50,966 nucleotides of DNA from Chloroflexota bacterium (GTDB lineage: Bacteria; Chloroflexota; UBA6077; FW602-bin22; JACPRP01): assembly GCA_016189905.1 (NCBI GenBank), contig JACPRP010000072.1, positions 1 to 50,966 on the forward strand, given 5' to 3'. Below are positions 50,825 to 50,966 of the stretch, one piece after another. Position 1 is the stretch's first letter. Each line of letters begins with the position of its first letter. The notes under the pieces were generated by a model, which made no database searches, had not been told where the DNA came from, and saw only the letters and a program-made list of their open reading frames with translations. Both the position numbers and the translations under genes were made by a program.

Positions 50825-50966
50825 GACATCTTGCTCGAAATATGCTAGCATACGCGACTAAGAAACGCCAGTTAGAGCGGCTGGCTGGGTCTAACGGCTG
50901 AACAAACCCCCGGGGCTGATTCACGTTGTCGGGAGCCGTCATCGCCATCAGTTGAGTACATTGCAG

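Larger units (their letters stand above)
50529..50966. other. Upstream region of the EamA operon to the window edge
   Basis: About 440 bases with the promoter 50640-50668, a direct repeat (50785-50824) and a 12-base palindrome TATGCTAGCATA (50841-50852). No coding region is supported. Confidence 0.4.

Noticed and set aside
50618..50851. Short minus-strand frame upstream of the EamA operon with a repeated ILENR unit
   Set aside because: The repeated residues come from the 16-base direct repeat; there is no ribosome site or homology.
1..50966. tRNA, rRNA, CRISPR arrays, insertion sequences, prophage genes
   Set aside because: I looked for CCA-ended cloverleaf patterns, regularly spaced repeats and transposase or integrase motifs and found none.

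Overview
The window looks like a chromosomal segment from a Chloroflexota (Chloroflexi) bacterium of moderately high GC. The evidence is the threonine-proline linkers (TPTPTATPTP type) in exported proteins, GFPIS-type sequence repeats in a secreted glycosidase-like protein, a soil/subsurface-type gene content, and many sigma70-like promoters with a 17-base spacer. This is inference; no rRNA or tRNA gene, integrase, transposase or CRISPR array was seen. The strand changes often, and genes sit in operons of one to four.

Layout. 1-7.8 kb: a C39-like peptidase cut by the window edge, an MscS channel, a GHL10-type glycosidase-like protein, an MFS carrier, and a CoA-transferase/acetyltransferase fusion. 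7.9-12.2 kb: RidA, a large secreted protein of unknown function and a DUF362 protein. 12.2-18.2 kb: a MEDS-PAS-PAS histidine kinase with its response regulator, an AlkZ-related protein, and an ECF sigma / anti-sigma / polymer-forming membrane protein operon preceded by a SigW-like promoter. 18.5-21.7 kb: an ABC-2 exporter, an SDR dehydrogenase and the scar of a second ABC exporter. A perfect 20-base inverted repeat covers the start codon of the intact ABC ATPase. 22-29.9 kb: amidase, FMN reductase, DAHP synthase, MFS, a lipoprotein cytochrome c, a DUF5666-like protein, an M48 protease with a likely leaderless transcript, and a transglutaminase-like protein. 30.2-36 kb: acyl-CoA synthetase, acyl-CoA dehydrogenase, enoyl-CoA hydratase and an orphan NMT1-type binding lipoprotein.

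The most interesting part is 37.5-50.5 kb. Three genes closely resemble the class I (ATP-dependent) benzoyl-CoA reductase: BcrC-like, BcrB-like and a single BcrA/BcrD-type activator. An enoyl-CoA hydratase follows, in the place a dienoyl-CoA hydratase would take. Facing them is a minus-strand four-gene operon: EamA transporter, UbiD decarboxylase, ADP-forming acyl-CoA synthetase and an FMN alpha-hydroxy-acid oxidase (mandelate dehydrogenase/glycolate oxidase family). A HMG-CoA lyase and a SHOCT protein lie between. I infer a possible route in which an aromatic or hydroxy acid is taken up, oxidised or decarboxylated, activated to a CoA thioester and reduced, with acetyl-CoA units recovered by the beta-oxidation-type genes at 30-34 kb. 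The substrate cannot be read from sequence.

The window also records gene decay: an ABC ATPase/permease chimera of 51 codons, a frameshifted STGP-family gene, a polysaccharide deacetylase that has lost its catalytic half, and several short tandem or near-tandem duplications at gene ends.
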